A stretch of DNA of 64,000 nucleotides from Dillenia suffruticosa (GCA_033439265.1 JAVTVX010000010.1:28323056-28387055); one strand, 5' to 3'. Counted from the first letter of the stretch, positions 36,061-49,200 are shown. The notes: generated by a model not told the origin, from the letters alone. Program-made: numbers and translations.

Positions 36061-37307
36061 ACATTGTCAGTGTGTTAGACCAAGCTTAATTAATTAGTTT
36101 ATTAAAATTTTCGAATGTCTTATTTTATTAATTGTCTAAGTGAGTAAAACTTAGTATCATTGCTATATTTTAATGTGGTTAGGGTTAGTAGGTATTTTGA
36201 GTTGGAACAAAAAAGGTTGTGCCTCCCTCTTTGTATATGTGGCCACCTCTTTTTCTGTTATTATACTTGTGATGATTTATTTTTCACATCTTTTCAATTA
36301 TTGATTAATAGAATAATATTATTTACTTGTAAAATTTTACTTTGAATATGTAGTTTTGGGACTACACAAAGTAAATAAGCAAATCCACCCAAACGTTTAG
36401 TGTGGGGTTGGATTCAAAATGGTCAATTTCCGATAGAAAGAAATTAATTGTACGTCGACGTATACCGTTATTCATACGATTTGTCATGCCAATTGCGAGG
36501 TACTTACCGGTACTCGTGGCACGAGTCAAGCGCGTTCGCATGTGCGAGAAATCGACGTCAAAGTAGGCAATGGGATAGAGGCTCACGTCATTTCCCCCTT
36601 TCTCACTCGTCACGTTGCACCTTTATAATTATATTTGGGTATTCAAAAAAAAAATAATGGTAGTCAGTAACATTAGCCAATAATATCATCAGGGTAAAGA
36701 AAGTCAGAGATGAAGCTCACCGAAAGAAGACCAAGAATCTTCAAACCCTCTTCCGCGTACCAGAGAGAAAGAGAGAGGAGAGAGAGAGATAATCTTCTAT
36801 TTTTTCTTTTTTACGAGTAAAGAGTTGAAATGGTCAGCAATTAGACTACACCACTTCCACATTTCTTATGACCATAGACCGGTCTAAAATTTCTTTCTTT
36901 GAGGAAAACTCACTCCTCTTTTCTTTGGTCAACCCAACCTCTCTTTCCCTCTCTCCAAATTTCTTTATTCAAAAAAGTGCATTCCCATATATACTGAAGA
37001 CCCCTCCTTCCATCACTACTCAAACTTCTTTCTTCCTCTTCTTTCCCTTGTCCCTCGACTATGTTCCTAACATTTCCAAACATATCAAAACATACCCAAA
37101 TTTATCATCCTACGAATTTTCATTTCACTTATTTTTGTCTCTTTTTGATGACCCAATTTTCACTTTTTTGAATTTTGGACTTAGAATGATCTAGCATTGC
37201 ATTGAAAATCAAATACTTATATTTGATCATTTTTTATCTACCTATAAAGTAGTTCACATTTTTGAGCAATACCCATTTTCCAAAATTAGTTTTTTTGGTG
37301 ATCTGCA
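36061..37307 (+). promoter_or_regulatory. Upstream region of the WRKY gene
   Basis: Contains W-box cores TTGACC on the minus strand at 36421-36426 and 36927-36932, the sites WRKY factors themselves bind, and ACGTCA-type elements at 36554-36560 and 36584-36590 of the kind bound by bZIP factors. CT/GA-rich leader-like sequence occurs at 36760-36790 and 36890-36960. Self-regulation is common for group III WRKY genes; here it is only suggested by the sites. Confidence 0.4.
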
Positions 37308-38894
37308 ATGGAGAATGCAAACAATTTTGAGCAGAAAATTTTGATAAGGGAGCTCATGCATGGGAGAGATTTAGCTAAGCAACTCCAAATTCATCTCAGT
37401 GTGTCTTCTTCATCACTGGAAGCTTGCGAATCTTTGGTTCAGAAAATCTTAGCTTCCTATGACAAGGCTCTTTCAATGTTGAAGTACAATTGCAGCTTAT
37501 CTGCTACTACTGGTACCGAACCTGTGACTGCTCATATAGGCAATGTTCCGGCTTCTGAATCTCCAAGGTCTCTGAGTGCTAGTCCTCATAGCGAGGACTC
37601 TGACCACGATTTTAAGGAACATGAGATCAAAGATGCATCTGGGAAGAGGTCTGAGTGCTGGTCCTCAGTGTATTTGTTTTTGAAGTTTGAGTTTTCTAAA
37701 ATTTGTATGTTAATGCTGCAGGAAGTCTATGCCACGGTGGACAAAACAGGTGTCAGTGAGTCCAGGGAGTGGTTTGGAGCAATCTCTTGATGATGGGTAT
37801 GTTTGGAGAAAATATGGGCAAAAGGCCATTCTTGGAGCCAAATATCCAAGGTAAGAATTAGCTTAGCTACCATCTTTTATGAATCATATGACCAAAACAG
37901 ATAAAAATAAGCTTTGTGTTGTATTACATGTCTTATAAGTATTAAATAATTTTCATTATATTAATTTTTAACATATTCAACAACCATTTTTTATTTGAAT
38001 CCTGAAAACTTAATATGAGTAATTTTTTATCCTAAATAACGGCTTTCATTAAAAAGAAAAGTCTCTCGATTTCATTTTTCCTAACCTTAAATTTCAAAAC
38101 ATACATCCTTTTTCTTCCTCTTTTTAGCTTGGGTCAAACTTTAGTGTAAATATTGCAACGAAAGAGTCTCTTAGAATGGTCCAACATTGACTTTCTTATG
38201 ATCAACGACTTAGCATTTCAAAACAGCAACAAGCATTTTGAACAACTATTGATGAAATTTGCTGTGATTTGAAACGTGCAGGGGCTACTATAGGTGCACA
38301 CATAGGAACGTACAAGGTTGTTTGGCAACAAAACAAGTCCAAAGATCAGACGATGACCCAACCATCTTTGAAATCACATATAGAGGATGGCACACTTGTA
38401 ACCAAGCCCCTAATCAAACACCCCCTAATTCACTCCCCCAAGAAAAACCAGGCCAAACCCAAGAGCCCATAAGCCTCCAAAACCAAAACCAAGTACTACC
38501 CCAAGACCAACAACCACAAGACCTACTCTTTAACTTTGGAAATGGCCTCAAAGTCAAAACAGAGAACTTAGAAACTAATACACAAACATTCCCCAATTCA
38601 TTTTTCTTCCCTTCCTCATCCAACACCAAGGATGAAACCAATGTGTTTGCCTCCAATTTACAAGGAAACAATATTATGGGACATTTTTCTCCGTCCTATG
38701 TGTCGCCGGCAACATCGGGGTCCAATATTTTCTCTCTAGGAGGAAATCACAATTTTCAGGGTCCAGAATCTGGTCTAAGTGAAATTGTTTCAGCTGGGAC
38801 ATCTACTTCCAGTTCTCCAATGGTCAATTTGGAATACCCATTTGGCCCATTTGATCCTGGCTTCACTTTTGACAACTCTGGATTCATTCCTTAA
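37308..38894 (+). CDS. WRKY transcription factor, group III
   Basis: Three exons, 37308-37648, 37722-37850 and 38282-38894, total 1083 nt and 360 residues with GT-AG borders. The single WRKY domain is at about residues 130-190: DDGYVWRKYGQKAILGAKYPR, then across intron 2 GYYRCTHRNVQGC, ending with the HTC of the zinc finger. The C-x7-C...H-x-C zinc ligand spacing defines group III. Intron 2 lies after the Arg of KYPR, the R-type position of this group. The N-terminus (LIRELMHGRDLAKQLQIHL) is the conserved group III leucine-rich part. The C-terminus is rich in Gln, Asn, Ser and Pro and acidic, typical of an activation region. Resembles the WRKY30/41/53 set, which act in defence and senescence; the exact ortholog is not resolved. 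Confidence 0.94.
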
Positions 38895-40555
38895 TTCAAA
38901 ACATTTCTCAACCATATTTGACCATACCCAAGTTAAAAAGCTTTTGCTGTTTGTAACATCTTGCGTGGTCTAGCCTAGTTTAAAATTGGGTTAGGGAATT
39001 TTGTATGAAAGACTTATTTGTGGTGTGTATCTAGTTTAGGTTTTTGTGCACTATGGACTGATCCTAGTACTTGTAATTTGTCTCTTGGTGAGAAAAAGTT
39101 TTCGTGGGGTCTTACTGATCATTGATGTAGGTCCGTACTTCAATTTTATAATATAAAGTTTATTAGAGAAGTTGCGGCTTCTTTCCTTGTGCTATTGATA
39201 TGATAAAACAAAGACTACTCTTGCAATTTCTTACTCAAGAAATTTTTTCATATTTTCCTTTAAAAAGAAAAAAAATAATTACATTCATGTCATCTCAATC
39301 GCATAAAATAAGGTTAAATCTTAATTTGGAAGTTAATACTTCTATATTAGATCTAAAGAAAATATCCAAAATTAGAAATTATTTTTTAAATATTTTAAAT
39401 CATCAGTAAAATTACAAATCATGATTCATTTTATGTATAATATCGCACTATACAAAATGACCAAGTGCCACCATAAAACTCTCTTTCTAGTCCTCTCTCT
39501 CTCTCTCTTTCTTTGTCTCTCTCTCTCTCTCTCTTTGCCCGGCAATCCCTCTCTCTCTCCTTTTCTTTTATTTTTCAATCTTATCTTGATCGATACTCTA
39601 ATTTTTCTCGATCAATTATTATCTTTCTTTTTTTTAATCACCACTACTTCCTTTTTTCATTTATTTATCTCTCTTGATAAATCTTCTTTTTCTTATCAAT
39701 TCTAAAATATCTTTATTTTTATCGATAATACTAATAATAAGATGCCAAAGAAAAAGAAGGAAGAAAACTAAAAAGAAGAAAAAAAAAGAGGGATAATTGA
39801 AGAGAGAGTTTTCTAGTAAAGCAACGTGCTCATTTAGCCTAAGACCATATGTTCTTAATCTCATCAAAATCAACATTGTTTTCAAATTTTATCAATAGCT
39901 TTTATGGTGTTATGGTTTCTTATTTTTGCTGGTAGTTTGTAATTAACATGATTTTCTAGCTTTTAGTCATTTTCCTTTAAATCTTCGGCTACAAGCGCTG
40001 TACTCTTTTAATCTAGCAAATCTAAATTTATATTTAAGATTTCACTAAATAAACAGAATTTGGGATAGTAAGAAAGTTCACTTTTTTTTTTTTTTAATTA
40101 CAAAAGAAGAAACTCGAAAGAAACAAGACAAAAAAAGAAGAAACCCACTAAATAAACAGAATTAAAATGCACGATAACAGCCCGATTTAACATCACCAAC
40201 AAATACCCGCCACGTTATTGATTCCGTTGCTGTGACACGGAAAGAAAATTTTTAAGCTGTTACTGTATCTTTGCCATGCGGCAGGCATGATCGATGTTAT
40301 CATTGCTCAAGGGACTTGGGTATGAGACGGAATTCGTTTTCTTGATTCACCGTTTTAATTTTGAGAACCCGTAGTCGTAATTTTGGTTCGAAAGAGCAGA
40401 CGTTGCCGTTATTTTAGACGCTATTTCATTTTTGTGCTAATTCAGAACCCCATTTACCCTTACCTTTTACCCCCCCTCTCTCTCTAGTCTTCTAGGGAGA
40501 CAGGGATCCAATGAGAAAGAAAAACCATACCACCAACTTGTCTGCTTCTTGACAA

Positions 40556-40586
<31 letters not shown>

Positions 40587-40660
40587 TCAATCCTGACATT
40601 CTGCAAGACGTTTTCTCGCTTTCTCTCTTTAGAAAAGTAGAAGAACTAAGGCATTTACAG
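38895..40660. other. Spacer downstream of the WRKY gene
   Basis: WRKY 3' untranslated region, then AT- and CT-rich sequence with impure (CT)n tracts at about 39490-39560 and T-runs near 39630 and 40085. No gene supported. A clean (CT)n tract at 40561-40586 lies in the leader of the following kinase gene relic. Confidence 0.5.
40561..40586. repeat. (CT)n microsatellite
   Basis: Thirteen CT units roughly 75-100 bp upstream of ATGGCGGACGAAATT, in the position of a pyrimidine-rich leader. Confidence 0.9.
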
Positions 40661-40662
40661 TA

Positions 40663-43548
40663 ATGGCGGACGAAATTGCCTCGCCTTCCATCTAAAACGA
40701 CTAGTCTTTCCTTTATTTTCTTCCCAGTTTTTAGATTCTATCAACCGTCAAAGGTCCTTCTCTTGCCGCTGACCGTTCTCCGATCTCCACTCTCTCTTCT
40801 CTCTCTCTTTTCACTTGTGTTTTGGAGAGATATGAGAGTTTTATATTTGAAGATTGATTTTGTGGAGTGGGTTATGGATTCGGCAGAAGGAGTGGGGGAG
40901 AGTTCATCACCGCTACGAAGCTTTGTGAGTTTCAGTAGTCACGACATTAGGACGATGTTTACAATCGCCTGATTGAGACCGGAATTGAAGAGGCCATGTG
41001 TAATCCTGACTTGCGTGAACGGGTGGACATTCACTTCAATAAATTGCATCCAAGGTCCCTCACTCACTCACTCACTCACTCACTCTCTTTCTCTCTCTTC
41101 TTGCAGTGTTGTATTGTAGTCTTGATCACTCGATCGAGAGTGGTGATAATAGGGGAATGTGAGGGGCGTTTATTTTGGAGAGTGTTGATTTTTTGTGAAT
41201 CTTGACCTATTTTTATCTTTTTTAATTTTTGTGGATTGTGTTTTCAGTTATGGATTAGATGTGAATATGGACAGAGTGGAGGATGTGTTGTTACATCAAA
41301 AGATCTTCTTATAGGATCCAGAAAAGCGTCCCGTTTATCAAATACGATTTGTGGAGTTATCTCTGTTTTTGATTCATAATCATAGATGTGAATTAATTAG
41401 GTTTAGATTTTATTATTATTATTATTATTTTGGTTAAACCTGAAATTAAGAACTAAACTAGTCAATGTTGGCTCGGCAGAGTTAAAACCTTAATGCCGGG
41501 TTAGTAATAGGATAGCATTTAGTTCAAGATTCTTCTTCATTGTGAGGGGATTAACTCCATTTGGCTATTATTTGTTTTTTGATTTGAGCCGATAACTTGT
41601 TAGACTTTTAATATCTAACCTGATGGTGATGCCTTTTATGGGGGGATCAAATTGGATGTCACCAAGTACATTTATATGCCCCAAAAAAAAATTTCACTTA
41701 AAAGAAAGTGAATCGAGTTGTTCTAGAAAAGCTTTATAATTTATACAATCAAATGGCCCTGGCTTAATATGTCTTACAATTTCCACTAATTTATCAGTGC
41801 TGAAAGTGGTCTCTTTTTATCAGAATTGTTGCACCTTGGATTATAGCATAAATTGCTTGTACCATTTGTTTTTCTTTTACCACCTGGGGCACAGGGAAGG
41901 GATTCCGTTAGCTTTGACCTAGCTTAGCAGCTGTCGATGGACTACTCTGCTGAGAGTTATGTTGTTGGAATTGGAAACGTGCTGCTTACCTTTTTGCTAA
42001 TTATTGAAGTACAAAATTTTGACTGAACAAATATTGGGGAAAAAGAGATGCAATGGCAGCAGAAGTGAGGATGATCAAAAAATGGTATAGGAAAAAGAAG
42101 AAAACAAAGAAGTGAGGGAAGAAAAAGAAAAGAACATTAAAGCTGTGCCTGCACCAATTTTGAAGCAGAAAGGACTAAGAAGGATGAAGAGAGGACTGGA
42201 AAAAGGGGTTACACACACATGTATTGATTGAAAGCAATTATCTACTTAATTTGACCCTTGAGAAGCTTATTTGCATCAGTTGGAGTTCTTGACGACGAAA
42301 CTTTTTAGATCATCGTGAAAGGCTCTTCCTAGGATCAAGAACGTTTGCCATGTCCAACTTAGTAAGGCCTGGAGATCTGATTGGTGAGAACCATGGATAG
42401 GAGTTTCTATGACAACGTGGATGTTGAAGATCCCTAGGATTGCCAATGCAAAAGTAATTTAGTAGACTGACAGTAGAAATAGATTATTACTGAAAAAGGA
42501 TGAATATCTACAACATTCGCATATTCTCAAATTGAATGCATGGAATTTGAACTTGCTGCTTGGTATCTAGAAAATGTTGATGGTGGAAGTAAAGTGAGAT
42601 TCGATCATTGGGTACTTTTGATATGCTGCCATTATTAATGATTTTCTTTGTCTCTCTCTTCCTTAATGATTATTTTATCTATTAGAAATTTATGAGGACC
42701 ATTATAATATTGTGAGTTAATTATGTATTGGAAGAGAGAAATGTATAATTTTCTTTATATTGTTGTGTATCTAATTCATGAAAACTGTTTGAATTCAAAA
42801 CTCATGCAACCTCTGCCAAATTCTGGAAAGTAGTAGAGATCACTCTTAGATCTTCTTTGTTGATGTTAGCAAGGTCTTCAAAGTTTACTGGCACATATAG
42901 GTGTTGGTGCCACTGTGCTATAGTTTCAACAAATTGAAGTCCTTGTGTGTGTGAGATCTGTAAATTTATATACTATTTTGTGAACATAGAAATGAAAAAC
43001 GTGCCTCCCTCCTAATTTTATTGGGAGGAACCCTGTAGCATTAGTCTGTTTACAATGACGTATTCATGAGTGTCTAATATGTGTCTTAGGCCCAGCATGT
43101 TGTTTCAATTGAACTAGGCAGAGCTTTTGGACTACAACAGCAGATGGTTGTAATTATCAAGAATCCCTTAGTATTCCTTCTGCATTGAGACTGTGTATTC
43201 CTGCAGATAACGAAGAAATTGTCCCATCACATAGCAGGTATTCTAAGAGTTTTATTCTCCCTATTACTCCATGTTTTGCAACGCCTCTTCAATGTTCAAA
43301 GTGGCCTTATGGAAGTGCTAGACCTTTCTTTCCATACGAATATGACTAATAAGGTTTCTGTTATTTCTTGCTATTACTTTCTGACTTACCCATTCCTTTC
43401 TTTTTTTGTTTTTTAAAAACTTGGTTGGACGCGCGAAAACCATGAAGTTGATTTGAGCCTTGCTCTAAGCTTGAGGATCTGAATTTGGATATTAGAAGGG
43501 ATTCTGGAGACTTGGAGAAACGATATCCTGCCGAGAATATTTCTGAAA
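40663..43548 (+). pseudogene. 5' fragment of an ACT-domain Ser/Thr/Tyr protein kinase gene
   Basis: Matches the N-terminal, pre-kinase part of plant ACT-domain kinases (STY8/17/46 relatives). MDSAEGVGESSSPLRSFVSF starts at 40874; about 40950 a one-base frameshift is needed to continue as DVYNRLIETGIEEAMCNPDL and HFNKLHPR to 41054. A GT-AG intron follows, and the next exon at 41248 reads YGLDVNMDRVEDVLLHQKI, with an in-frame TAG at 41312-41314 and then DPEKRPVYQIRFVE. Further exon-like pieces are 43208-43237 and about 43470-43548 (LEDLNLDIRRDSGDLEKRYP then AENISER with a donor). The ATG at 40663 is followed by TAA after ten codons. Neither the ACT domain nor any kinase motif (HRDLK, DFG) appears downstream. 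I call it a truncated, decayed gene. Confidence 0.7.
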
Positions 43549-44990
43549 GGTATATTGTCTGCAACTTTTCATAATTTTCCAAGAGTACTTTCAATTGGAG
43601 AAACAATGTTCATTAATGGATAAAGAAATGTTATCTATTTCTAAAGTGTGGTGGTGAATACGTAGAGGCTAATTGCTTGCATAACATCTTGAGATTGCAT
43701 CATATGGGAGTCACAAAGTTCATAATATAATTGCCATGGACCGTTGATGAACCAAGACTTCTACCAATGTTTTGTGTTCAATATGGACACTCCCTCTAAA
43801 CACAACACTTGTATCATATTTTATGGCACACATGTTGACCATGATCCCTTTTTTGACATTTTTTTCAGCTAGAAACATCTAGGGAACTTCCTAAACAATA
43901 AAAGGTCACTCTAAGGGCACAATAATTCACATATATGTGTGAAGTTAAATAAGAAGGCAGTATAATGCTCAAAATGAAGCTACTGTGTATGATGAGCCAA
44001 AAAAAAATCTGTATACAAAATGAATGCAGGTATGTAGATATAGGAGTAAGTTAAAAAGTATGCAATATCTTGGTTATTAATCGTAAAAATATCAATTAAT
44101 TTTTATGTAATAGTATGCTTTTGATTATATTTGTATTTTAAATACATTTGTCCACTGTGCAGTTCCTATTATTTTAAATTATTCTGTGTTGGGTCCATGT
44201 GCAGTGTTCATAGCCAAAAATCTGCTTTGTGTAGCACTGTTTTCCGAGTTTTCTTCAAACTTATTAGTTGTTATTCATCCAAAAGGGGTGTATTGGAAAT
44301 ATTCCATTTAGACTCGTTGCCTCCAAAGAGAAACAAGATGGGACTGTTCATCTATATTTATCTTTAATTTAGATGCAACAGGTCATGCTGTGATTCTCTT
44401 CTGAAGGCACAGAAAAGCTAGAGTACATGTGCACTGACTGGTCTTTTTATTCTATTTTTCTGTTTGTCCTGCTTCCTGCTTCCTGCTTCCTTTTTCCTTG
44501 ACCCCATTTCTTCATGTTGCTTACATCCATTTTGGAAGAATAGAATTTCTTGGAACTGATATTTAAGTGCAAATGGAACATTTGTCTGTTGCTGTAGTCT
44601 TTTGTGGCTCGTTTTATCTTGTTATGTTGTATGAAATTAGGTTTTCCTTCGTTTGAATTTCTATATTATGATTTGCATTTCTGTTTTACCACTTTTAATC
44701 ATTGGAATGACCTGCTTCTCTTTTGAGTTTTTTCTTGTTTCCTCTACCAAGTGATGAATGGTTGTATGAAGACATTCACAATGTGCATGCTGTTTGTTTG
44801 TGTCGCATAGATGATATACCCTGTGTATACACATAATTTTTATGGGAGGAAGATTAACAGTCATGAACTCTTTCAGCTTGACTATTGCAGACAACATGTA
44901 GTAGATATAGTCCCGTAACTTTGAAAGTATTGGAAGAATTTGTACTTTGGTTCCTCACATGTGTTTTAGCAGAAAAGGAGACTTTAACTA
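43549..44990. other. Spacer after the kinase gene fragment
   Basis: AT-rich sequence with no convincing exons. I looked for later exons of the kinase (ACT domain, glycine loop, catalytic loop) and found none. Confidence 0.5.
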
Positions 44991-45193
44991 TTTTAAGCTC
45001 TCAACAACAACAACAATAACAACCTGATTTTCAATCCTAAATTTTAGGGTCGGTCATTTGAGAGCTAAATATAAGACAAAGGAAAAACAGAAAAATATAA
45101 AATTAAAATTTGAAAGTAAAAATAAAGAAAATAATATTAACAAAATAAAAATAACATAATGAAAAAAGTGGTAACTTTTTTTTTAAGCTCTCA
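44984..45193 (-). mobile_element. Short RTE/Au-type retroposon with target duplication
   Basis: Minus-strand reading ends with GACCGACCCTAAAATTTAGG, then a (TTG)n tail (plus-strand CAACAACAACAACAATAACAA at 45002-45022), as in plant RTE LINEs and Au SINEs. TTTTAAGCTCTCA occurs at both sides (44991-45003 and 45181-45193), with similar AACT before it, a likely target duplication. The inserted body is about 170 bp and has no coding part. Confidence 0.6.
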
Positions 45194-45229
45194 TCTAAGA
45201 AAAATTGACCTAGATAGAGTAGCCTAAAA

Positions 45230-45964
45230 TATTGATCTATTTCATCAGTGTTTTTAACAAGGAGACTAGTGCTTCATCCTCCGCATACGTGGGTTGTAAT
45301 TGTTTCTTTACCAAAGCCTTGAACTGTCTCATGTGGTGATGGCGCCGACTCCTTTCCGCACATCATCACATCTACATCTCCACATACTAACACGGTTTCC
45401 CTTAGGTATAGCGTAGCTGTCTGTAGCTTGATTGTATTATCCAAGATGCCAAGTGCATCAAAGTACCGTTCTAGCCCATAGAGAGTTCTCTATATTTTGT
45501 ATTTTACTCGCCCCTCCATAAGCCTCGGGTCATGGCACTTCGATCCTTGGTAATTGTGCCCCTTGCTGATTAGAACATTAGTACCCCTTGCTTATTTGCC
45601 CTGCTTTCCTTAATATCTCTCTTAAGCTTGGCAACCTCCTCTTGAAGAGACTTGACCATGAGCCTAATAGCCTCGTCCCCTTTGAGAAGCCCATCAACGA
45701 CCTGATTTAGTGCACTTTGCATGCCCTTCCGCAACTTATCCCCATCAAATTGTGCTATACGTTGGTCCAACTCTTCCGAACGGTTGTTGTGGTTGACAAC
45801 GGCAAACTGTAACCATGCCAGCCTTTTCTCAAATGCAGCCATCGGCTCTTGGGCAACCAATTTATCCTTGCAGCCCTGTTGCCTCAAGGATTCCTCTCGG
45901 TCTCCCTGTCCCTATGCTTTCCTTCAAACTCCATGATGTTAGAAACATCAGAAACAGAAGCCAT
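45230..45964 (-). pseudogene. LTR-retrotransposon gag remnant
   Basis: Starts at 45964 (MASVSDVSNIMEFEG), 43 nt inside the LTR edge. After a frame change it continues at 45887-45570 as a coiled-coil-rich region (VDGLLKGDEAIRLMVKSLQ, EEVAKLKRDIKES). A further block at about 45480-45240 reads DNTIKLQTATLYLRETVLV, which resembles the conserved gag core of plant Ty3/gypsy-type elements. Several frame breaks; no protease or reverse transcriptase follows before the next retroposon. Inactive remnant. Confidence 0.7.
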
Positions 45965-45990
45965 GTTTCACCCAACGACACAACTTTTGT

Positions 45991-46004
45991 GGTTTCTGAT
46001 ACCA
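45991..46004 (-). other. Primer-binding site for initiator tRNA-Met
   Basis: The minus strand reads TGGTATCAGAAACC three bases inside the LTR end. The first ten bases match the complement of the plant initiator tRNA-Met 3' end (TGGTATCAGA), the usual primer of plant LTR retrotransposons. Confidence 0.75.
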
Positions 46005-46006
46005 CT

Positions 46007-46259
46007 TGCCACGGGATGGCTATTTCATTGCACACTAACCTGTGCGGCACCAGCACTCTCAAAAACTAAGAGATATTACCAGCCTTGCTCCTAAACGATT
46101 GGAGGCTAGTAGGAAAGCTTGGAGAGAACTTGGAAGACTTGTATTCACAGCTAAAATTGTTGATGTCTACAAATGTGGGGTTTTAGCCTATTTATAGGCA
46201 AGCCAATGTGTCTACAGAATTCTAGAGAACTCTACACTATTGCCAATAAGTTGGCTACA
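46007..46259 (-). mobile_element. 5' LTR of the retrotransposon remnant
   Basis: About 253 bp with TG...CA ends, bordered on one side by the primer-binding site and on the other by sequence of the neighbouring repeat array (homology to the array resumes at about 46261). A TATA-like promoter TGCCTATAAATAGGC is present on the minus strand at 46186-46200. The second LTR is not seen, so the outer boundary is inferred from the array homology. Confidence 0.6.
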
Positions 46260-49200
46260 ACAATATCATCACATTAGAGAGAGATGAACGATGTGCGAGA
46301 ATCATTTAATACTGAGAGCTTAAAATACTTTCTATTATTAGTTTGTTCCCAATTTCTCATATAATTGTTCTTTCATACTATTTCCTTATTTGTTTAGGGT
46401 ATTGCCACTACATTTAGGAATTAGGGTTTTTGGATTCTTATGATTTGAATAATGAATTGATGATAAGTAACAGAAATCATCTTTCTCTCCCTTTCAACTT
46501 CTTCTTTCCTCCCCATCTCTGGTTTCTATTCTCAGCTTTCTTTGGTGTTTTTCTTCCACTTCCCTTATCTCACTATTCTCCTACTGCTTTCAACACTAGA
46601 GAAAAATATAATTGGTATAATTGACCATAGCTTCTTACTCCTTCCAAATACACCAAGAGATAGCCATAAGCACTCCTTACCATGAAAGCACATCTCCTAT
46701 CCGGTAAAACAATGTAAGAATTCAACGAAAGTGTAAGTAATCTCCAATTTTTCAATCCTTATGGCATTAAATATATCTCTAAGATGCTAGTTTTTTGGGT
46801 ACAAATCAGTTGTATTGATATTTTTGAGGTCCGTAGACCAACAAAAGGCCTTAACTTTTCTCTAAACTCTAGCCTTCCAAATGAATTCGATAAAGGTCCA
46901 CTAGCATATTCCCTTGCAAATCTGTTAGATACACCTTCCACGTAGTAATTTAGCTCACGAAATTGGCAAAGCATATCTTTTCTTTTTTAAATTGAAGTGC
47001 ATACATAGCTACTTGTCATCTCGGAGGCTCCTACTTGAACCTCAACATCTTAAAGACTCCCTTAAACATAGTAAAGCTTTAAACCATCATCATTCATGCC
47101 TTCCACTATTTTACTCAAATCTCTCATCAACCAGCAACAAAATTTTTAATTAGAAGTACCAAGGAACCCCACTTAGTTCCACTACAAAAACGATGGGTTG
47201 ATGATCCACCATTAACTAAGGGAAAACCATTTAAGGGAAGCTCAGCCCAACATAGGAAACAAGAAACTGATCAATCCTAGAGAAGGTGTGATACTTTTCA
47301 TGACAATAGAAACTCAAGGAATGTCAACCTAAGTCGCCACACGACAACAATGCACAAAAACTTTAAAAACTTCAGTCGTTTCATTCCGCAGAAATATCCC
47401 ATTCATTTTCCCTACCCCTAGCAAGAAGATAAAGAATTATTTTAAACCTCAACCAAAAATAGGCATCCTATATCATAAATCTGAACAAGTAATCTTCAAG
47501 CAAGCAATAGCCAGACAGCCTAAAAAATAATAGTCTAGTCGTTTAACCACAAATAGTTTCGCATATCACAAATCCTATTTCAAACTTCCGCTATAGGAAG
47601 GAAGATGAAATTTATAACATCTGACAAACTATTCACTCCAGACCATCCAATAAGAGACAATAAATTACTTTGCAAACCCTAAAGTACAGCTAGATCATTA
47701 TTATACTACTCAACAAGCGTGATTAACGATGGCATTCTTTTGCTAATCTTTCAATCAGTAATCCTATCTGTCCTAATTGATATCCAAACACAAAAAATTT
47801 TGGAAACAAATAGAAGTTCAGCTAAACCACAAAGGGACCCACGGTCAACTTCAACTTTTGAAATCATGAAGTTTATCAAGGTCAAAACAAGAAACATTTT
47901 CCGTCAGTGGAAAGCAATCAATTCTTTTAATATGGCTAAGAGGAACCAAAAAAAAAAAAAAAAGCCAAACAAACAAACAAAAGAACAAAACAAAGCAAAA
48001 CAAAAGTCCAAAGGAAGACTCATTTCCAGCCTCTCTACAAGTCCTTTAAACAATATTGTTTGAAGACCCCTAATCCATGTGTCAAAGTATGAAATCAGTA
48101 TCCTCACAATATTTCAAAATAGACTGATGCAGAATGATTGTAATAAATTGAAAAATGAATTGATAATTGGTAACAGAAATCATCTTCCTCTCTTTCTCTC
48201 TCTCAACCTCTTTTCTTTTTCCCCACGTCTGGTTTCTACTCTCTGCCTTTCTACTTTTTGCCCTCTCTGGTGTTTTTCTCCCTCTTCTCTCCTCCTCCTA
48301 TTCTCCTACTGCCTTCTACTTTAGACTGAAATATAATTGGACTGATTGATCGTAGCATCTTACTCCTTCCAGACACACCAAGAGATGGTCATATGGACAA
48401 CCCTTATGATGGAAGCACATTTCCTGTGTGGCAAAACAATGTAAGAATTACTAATCTCTAATCCTTATGGAATTTAACACAAATAACAAGAGGAATAACT
48501 TTAAAATGCTTCCTTTTTTGCTGCAAATCCATTGTATCGATATTGTTGAGGACCATAGACCAATAGAAGTCCTTTTCTCTAAAATCTAGCCTTCCCAATG
48601 ATTATAATGGCCCAATAGCAAATTCCCCTCCATATGTACGAGATACTGCTGCCACTTTGTAATCTAACTCATAAAATTGGCAAAGGATAACTTTATCTTT
48701 TCACCTTGATGTGCAAAAATAGCTCTGCATTATCTCATAGGCTCCTACTTAAACCTCTACATCTTAAACACTACTTTAAATATAGTAAAACTTAAAACCA
48801 TTATCATTCTTGCCTTGCCACTGCTTCACTCCAATCCCTTATTATCTAACAACCCCCTGTTTAGTTCCACCGAACTAAAGTTGGTTGATGATCTGCCATT
48901 AACGAAGGAAAACCTCTCAAGGGACACAGCTTAGCCAACATAGGAAAAAAGAAACTGATCAAACCTAGAGAAGATGTGATTCTTTCCATGACTTGAAAAT
49001 AGAAACTTGAGGAACGCCAACCGAAGTCTTCATTTGTGACACCACAACAATGCATAAAATTTTATTTCCTTACCCCTATCAAAAGGATAAAGAACCATTT
49101 GAAACCTCAACCAAAAATAGACATCCTATCTCATAAATCTGAACAAGTAATCTACAAGCAAGCAATAGCCAGACATCCTCAAAAATAATAGAGCAGCAGC

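Noticed and set aside
37649-37790. Unspliced continuation of the WRKY exon 1 ORF (160 residues)
   Set aside because: Splicing at 37648/37722 restores the frame into the WRKYGQK domain; the unspliced reading ends without a DNA-binding domain.
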